A stretch of DNA of 64,000 nt from Proteromonas lacertae. Its lineage: Eukaryota > Sar > Bigyra > Opalinata > Proteromonadidae. The position numbers and the translations under genes are program-made. Shown piece after piece: positions 60,523 to 64,000 of the stretch. Each line of letters starts with the position of its first letter. Position 1 is the stretch's first letter. The notes under the pieces are model-generated. The model ran no database searches, was not told where the DNA came from, and saw only the letters and a list, made by a program, of their open reading frames with translations. The stretch is taken from NCBI GenBank assembly GCA_002245135.1, contig NGBS01000024.1, positions 1 to 64,000 of the forward strand. The letters are read 5' to 3'.

Positions 60523-63500
60523 ATGGAAGAAACTGCTGAGACACAACCAGAGCCATCTCCAGATAATCCAACTGAGCAACCAACTGATACAGTACAACCT
60601 CCTGCTGAACCACAAGAATCATCCAATAGTGAAACAAAGGAAAGTGAAAGTAAAGAAGAAACAAAAGAAGAAGTAAAGGAAGGAGAAGCTGCTCCACTAC
60701 CTGCTGAAGGAGAGAATACCTGAAAAACCAGAAGAATCGAAAGAAGAGGCACCTGCTACTGCTGCAGATAATACTCAAGGTGAAGAGAAGAAAGAAGAAG
60801 GATCAGAACCTCCTAAAGAAGGTGAAGAGGCTTCATCAGAGAATAAGCCAGAAGAAGCAAAGCAAGCAGAAGGAACAGAAGAAACAAAACAAGTTGAAGG
60901 TGGTGAAGCAAAAGAAGGTGAAGAAGCTAAAACAGAAACAGGAGAAACGAAAGAAGGAGAGGAATTAAAGGAAGGACAAGAAGGTGAAGCAAAAGAAGGA
61001 GAAACAACAGCACCTCCAAATGCAGGAGGAGGAGATGCAGCAGGTGAATCAAAAGAAGAAAATGCAGAAAATCGACCAGATACTGCTGCAACAGCAGGAA
61101 CAAATGAAGGAGGAGAAGTTCAACCAGTGGCAACAGAAGAACCAGCACAAGAAGAAGAAGTAGATCCCTATTTAGATATAAAAATGCATCTATTCGAAAT
61201 AATAAATAAAGAAAGAAGTGAAGTAAATGCACCACCATTAGAATACGATCCATACGTCTCACAATTAGGTGATAACCACTGTAAAGATATGTGTGAAAAT
61301 CACTATCTATCTCATTATGACTTAAAAGGTTATAAACCTTATCAAAGATATGGTTTGGAAGGATTAAGTGACCATGTGAGTGATAATATTGGAGGATTTG
61401 ATTATCCAGGATCAGATCCTGACAATACTACAAATGAAAGTATATTAAAAGCTATTGAAGATATTCATAATAAATATATGAATGGTGCAAGTGATGCTAC
61501 TAATAGACAAACAGTGTTGGATGTAAATCATACACATATTGGTATTGGAATGTATTTTATATATTTTTTTTTAATTTTTAATTTTTTTTATATTTATAGA
61601 TATGCCTTACCAGATTGTATCAGATTCACTGAAATATATTTAGATCGTTACACTGTCTTCCAACCAATCTCTAAAGAATGGTATAAACAAACACCAGCTT
61701 ATGTGTATGGTACAAGTCTCAATCCAGATTTAGGACCATCAGGTGCATTAGTATACTTCGATCCATTACCATCACCACTTAAACCAGGTGAAGCATCTAG
61801 AAAAGAAGGATATCCTGATTTTGGTGTAGATAAAGAACTCGTCGTTTGGCCTTGGGATATAAGTTATGATGCTTCTAATCGAACATTTGTATTTCCATTG
61901 AATTTAGAGTCAAAATATGGAACTTATTATATTCAAATATTTTATAATTTAAAGGATACAATTGCCTATGATGAACCTACTGAAGGTGCTAGTGTTCCAG
62001 CTCCACAGTCAATATTAGGAGGATCATTAGTGTTGGAATATAAACCAGATGATGATATACCAAAAGGTCCAAAAGAGAATCCATATGAGAATGTTCAAGT
62101 GAGAGAATTAGCCAAGTCAATGTTTGTGACTGATATAAAGATAATTGATAGTTCGGAAAATGTTCCAGAGAATTACGTTGATAAAAGTATATATATATAT
62201 ATTTATTTTATTTGTATAGTTAATGGAGATCCACCTGAAGAATCATGTCCCTTCCAACTAATCTGTTCCTATGATCAACACTTCGATCCAATCACTACCA
62301 TCACTTTACTAAGAGCACAGAATGAAGAAGAAGTAATCGAATTACCAGAAAACACTTCAGAAATAGCATATAATTTGGGAAGATTTGAAGAACCAAGGAA
62401 ATATGTATATTTAGCAGTTAGACGAGATCCTGAACCAGAAACTCAATTATCCGATATAATGTTATCATTTGGAGATACACCATTACCACCAGATTACTTT
62501 GAAATAGAATTACCTATACAAACACCAGTCAAAATCATATACAAACTGTTTGCACTTCCTAAGAAAGAAGGTAATGGAAATGGTGAAGAATATGGTGATG
62601 AAGAAGAGGAAGAAGATAAGCCAAAGTCACCCAACAGCAACAGTTCTGAAGAAAGAGATATGTTTGTAGATCCAATGGTAAGAATTGATGAATTACAACG
62701 TAAAGTAATGGAAGCACAACAGATTAATGCAGCACTCAAGAAAAAGAATGAATCTTTACAAAGAAAAGTGGTAAAAATTGTATCACAAGAGAATAACATG
62801 GATATGCAATTAACTAGTAATAATGCCGAAACAGAAAGAAGATATATGGACACTTTGGATGTATTGGCAAAGAATAATAAAGATTTGGAGGATCTACAAC
62901 AAGATTATGATCAACAAGCATTAGAAATAAAAGAGAAATATGATGATAAAGAAGCTAGAGCTCAAGAAATATCTGATTCATTTATGAAGTTAAAGAGAGA
63001 AATAGCAAGACAAGCTGAGAATTCTCATACGGGTAAACCAATTCCAGACAGAGTAATATTACAATTTGAAGATGCTGAAGAGAAGAAAAATGCAGAAGTT
63101 GAACAAGTTAGACTACAGTATTTGAATGTAGTAATGAGACAAAGAAAAGCAGAAAAAAGATTAAAAGAGAAGGAACAATTAGGAGGAGGACTACATTTAA
63201 TAGATTTTGAACAATTGAAGATTGAAAATCAAACATTAAATGAAAAAATAGAAGAAAGAAATGAAGAATTACATAAGTTAAGAAAGAAAACAACTACCAC
63301 TGTTCATATGTTAACACACACTCGTGAGAAATTACAGTTTATTGAAAAGAAGCATAAAGCTTTAAGAGATGATTTAGCTGATTTAACAGGTGTATTACAA
63401 GAAGAAAGAGATGAAATGGGTAAGAATAAACAGATTAGAGATAGAATGAGAATAAAGAGTGTAAATCTACATCGAGATCAAGGATTCTTACAGAATAAGA

Positions 63501-63628
63501 CTTTAGTAACAGATTATGAGAATAGAAGGTTGAATATTATTGCAATGAAGGAGAGAGTGGAAGAATTGAAATCGAAACATGCTTATTTAACTAAACAAAT
63601 AAAAGAAGCGAATAGAAAATTGAGATAA
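60523..63628 (+). CDS. CAP-domain/CFAP184 (CCDC96)-type fusion protein
   Basis: Predicted axonemal protein. The ATG at 60523 opens a Glu/Lys/Pro-rich region of about 200 residues; a one-base frame change is needed before TGA at 60721-60723, because the same low-complexity coding continues in the next frame. A CAP/SCP domain follows (DPYVSQLGDNHCKDMCENHY, VLDVNHTHIGIG, joined by removing intron 61552-61599). A middle beta-rich region of about 300 residues contains intron 62190-62220. The last 330 residues are coiled coil with GLHLIDFEQLKIENQTLNEK and HMLTHTREKLQF, the conserved signature of CCDC96/CCDC113 (CFAP184/CFAP263) proteins, which link radial spoke 3 to dynein regulatory structures in motile cilia. 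The C-terminal domain is clear; the CAP fusion is unusual. Confidence 0.8.
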
Positions 63629-63724
63629 ATAATGTAGTTGGAATTGTAATAATTATTTCATTTATGTATTTTTTGAATTATATTTTTTTGTTATAAATAT
63701 GCTATATAAAATAGAGGGAAAATA

Positions 63725-64000
63725 TTATTCATTATTTTGATATTCTTCAGGAAGAACAGAATTTGGAACTGATTCTACAATATATTTAGCTACATCATCA
63801 TCTCCATGTGCTTTAAGTAGCAATGCCTATACAAATTATAATCACAACAAAGTCATACAACTGCACACTTTTGATATACTTTGAATTCTTTTTGACAACC
63901 AACTGTTTTAGCATTTCCTTTTACAAATTCATTTTTATACCTATTTATCACATTTATTATTCCAATCCATACCATTTTGCCCAACAATCTTCATATTCGG
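63725..64000 (-). CDS. Mdm35/TRIAP1 twin-CX9C protein, 5' end missing
   Basis: Partial gene running off the right edge; TAA at 63725. Three visible exons separated by introns 63827-63858 and 63941-63972 join to EYEDCWAKWYKNEFVKG and GCQKEFKVYQKC, then ALLLKAHGDDDVAKYIVES. The second motif is an exact C-x9-C, and the first half has the family WY...F.KG pattern after the second Cys of motif one. Mdm35/TRIAP1 is imported into the mitochondrial intermembrane space through Mia40 and pairs with Ups/PRELI proteins to carry phospholipids. It implies a mitochondrion or derived organelle with lipid transfer. Confidence 0.75.

Overview
This is a stretch of nuclear DNA from a very AT-rich unicellular eukaryote. 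Nearly every gene is split by very short introns (about 23-50 nt) that start GTAT and end TAG. Asn, Gln and acidic homopolymer tracts are common inside proteins. Genes with independent evidence of their ends use TAA, TAG and TGA as ordinary stops. The gene set (TSC2, LIN54-type CXC protein, SHPRH, CDC123, Mdm35/TRIAP1, ABCG/PDR transporter, ER UDP-glycosyltransferase) is eukaryotic. A CFAP184/CCDC96-type axonemal domain implies a flagellated stage. An intronless, bacterial-looking GH3 beta-glucosidase suggests uptake of bacterial genes. I cannot place the lineage; a flagellated AT-rich protist or zoosporic fungus fits, and gut-associated or anaerobic groups are possible.

Layout. 0-7.7 kb is a mobile-element zone: a Polinton/Maverick-like protein-primed DNA polymerase (minus strand) broken only by in-frame TAG/TAA codons, an orphan ORF, large palindromes, a 20-bp tandem repeat and a hAT transposase remnant. 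7.7-17.1 kb holds a tuberin (TSC2) homologue whose start codon lies 8 nt from that of a divergent UDP-glycosyltransferase, then an Hsp70 ATPase-domain-only protein with altered catalytic residues. 17.2-30.5 kb (minus strand) holds a pseudokinase-LRR fusion, a two-CXC-domain LIN54/tesmin protein, an SHPRH-type SNF2/RING protein, a decayed LRR gene, a multi-pass membrane protein and the GH3 enzyme. 30.6-33.8 kb is an unrecognised protein with an N-myristoylation-type start.

34.9-57.3 kb is the most unusual region. Two ZNFX1/NFX1-type helicase genes face each other as inverted arms around a 9-kb core (membrane protein, PDR transporter, BTB-BACK-PIG-SPRY protein). The left arm is a pseudogene with several frameshifts but with long stretches almost identical to the right arm. 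The right arm has a zinc-finger tail that has grown by tandem duplication of a 979-bp, intron-containing unit, with two copies that look identical base for base. 57.4-64 kb holds CDC123, an NDC1-like membrane protein, a CAP-domain/CFAP184 fusion and the 3' part of an Mdm35/TRIAP1 gene.

Most neighbours are unrelated housekeeping genes rather than a pathway. Connected logic is limited to the divergent TSC2/UGT pair and the helicase inverted repeat.
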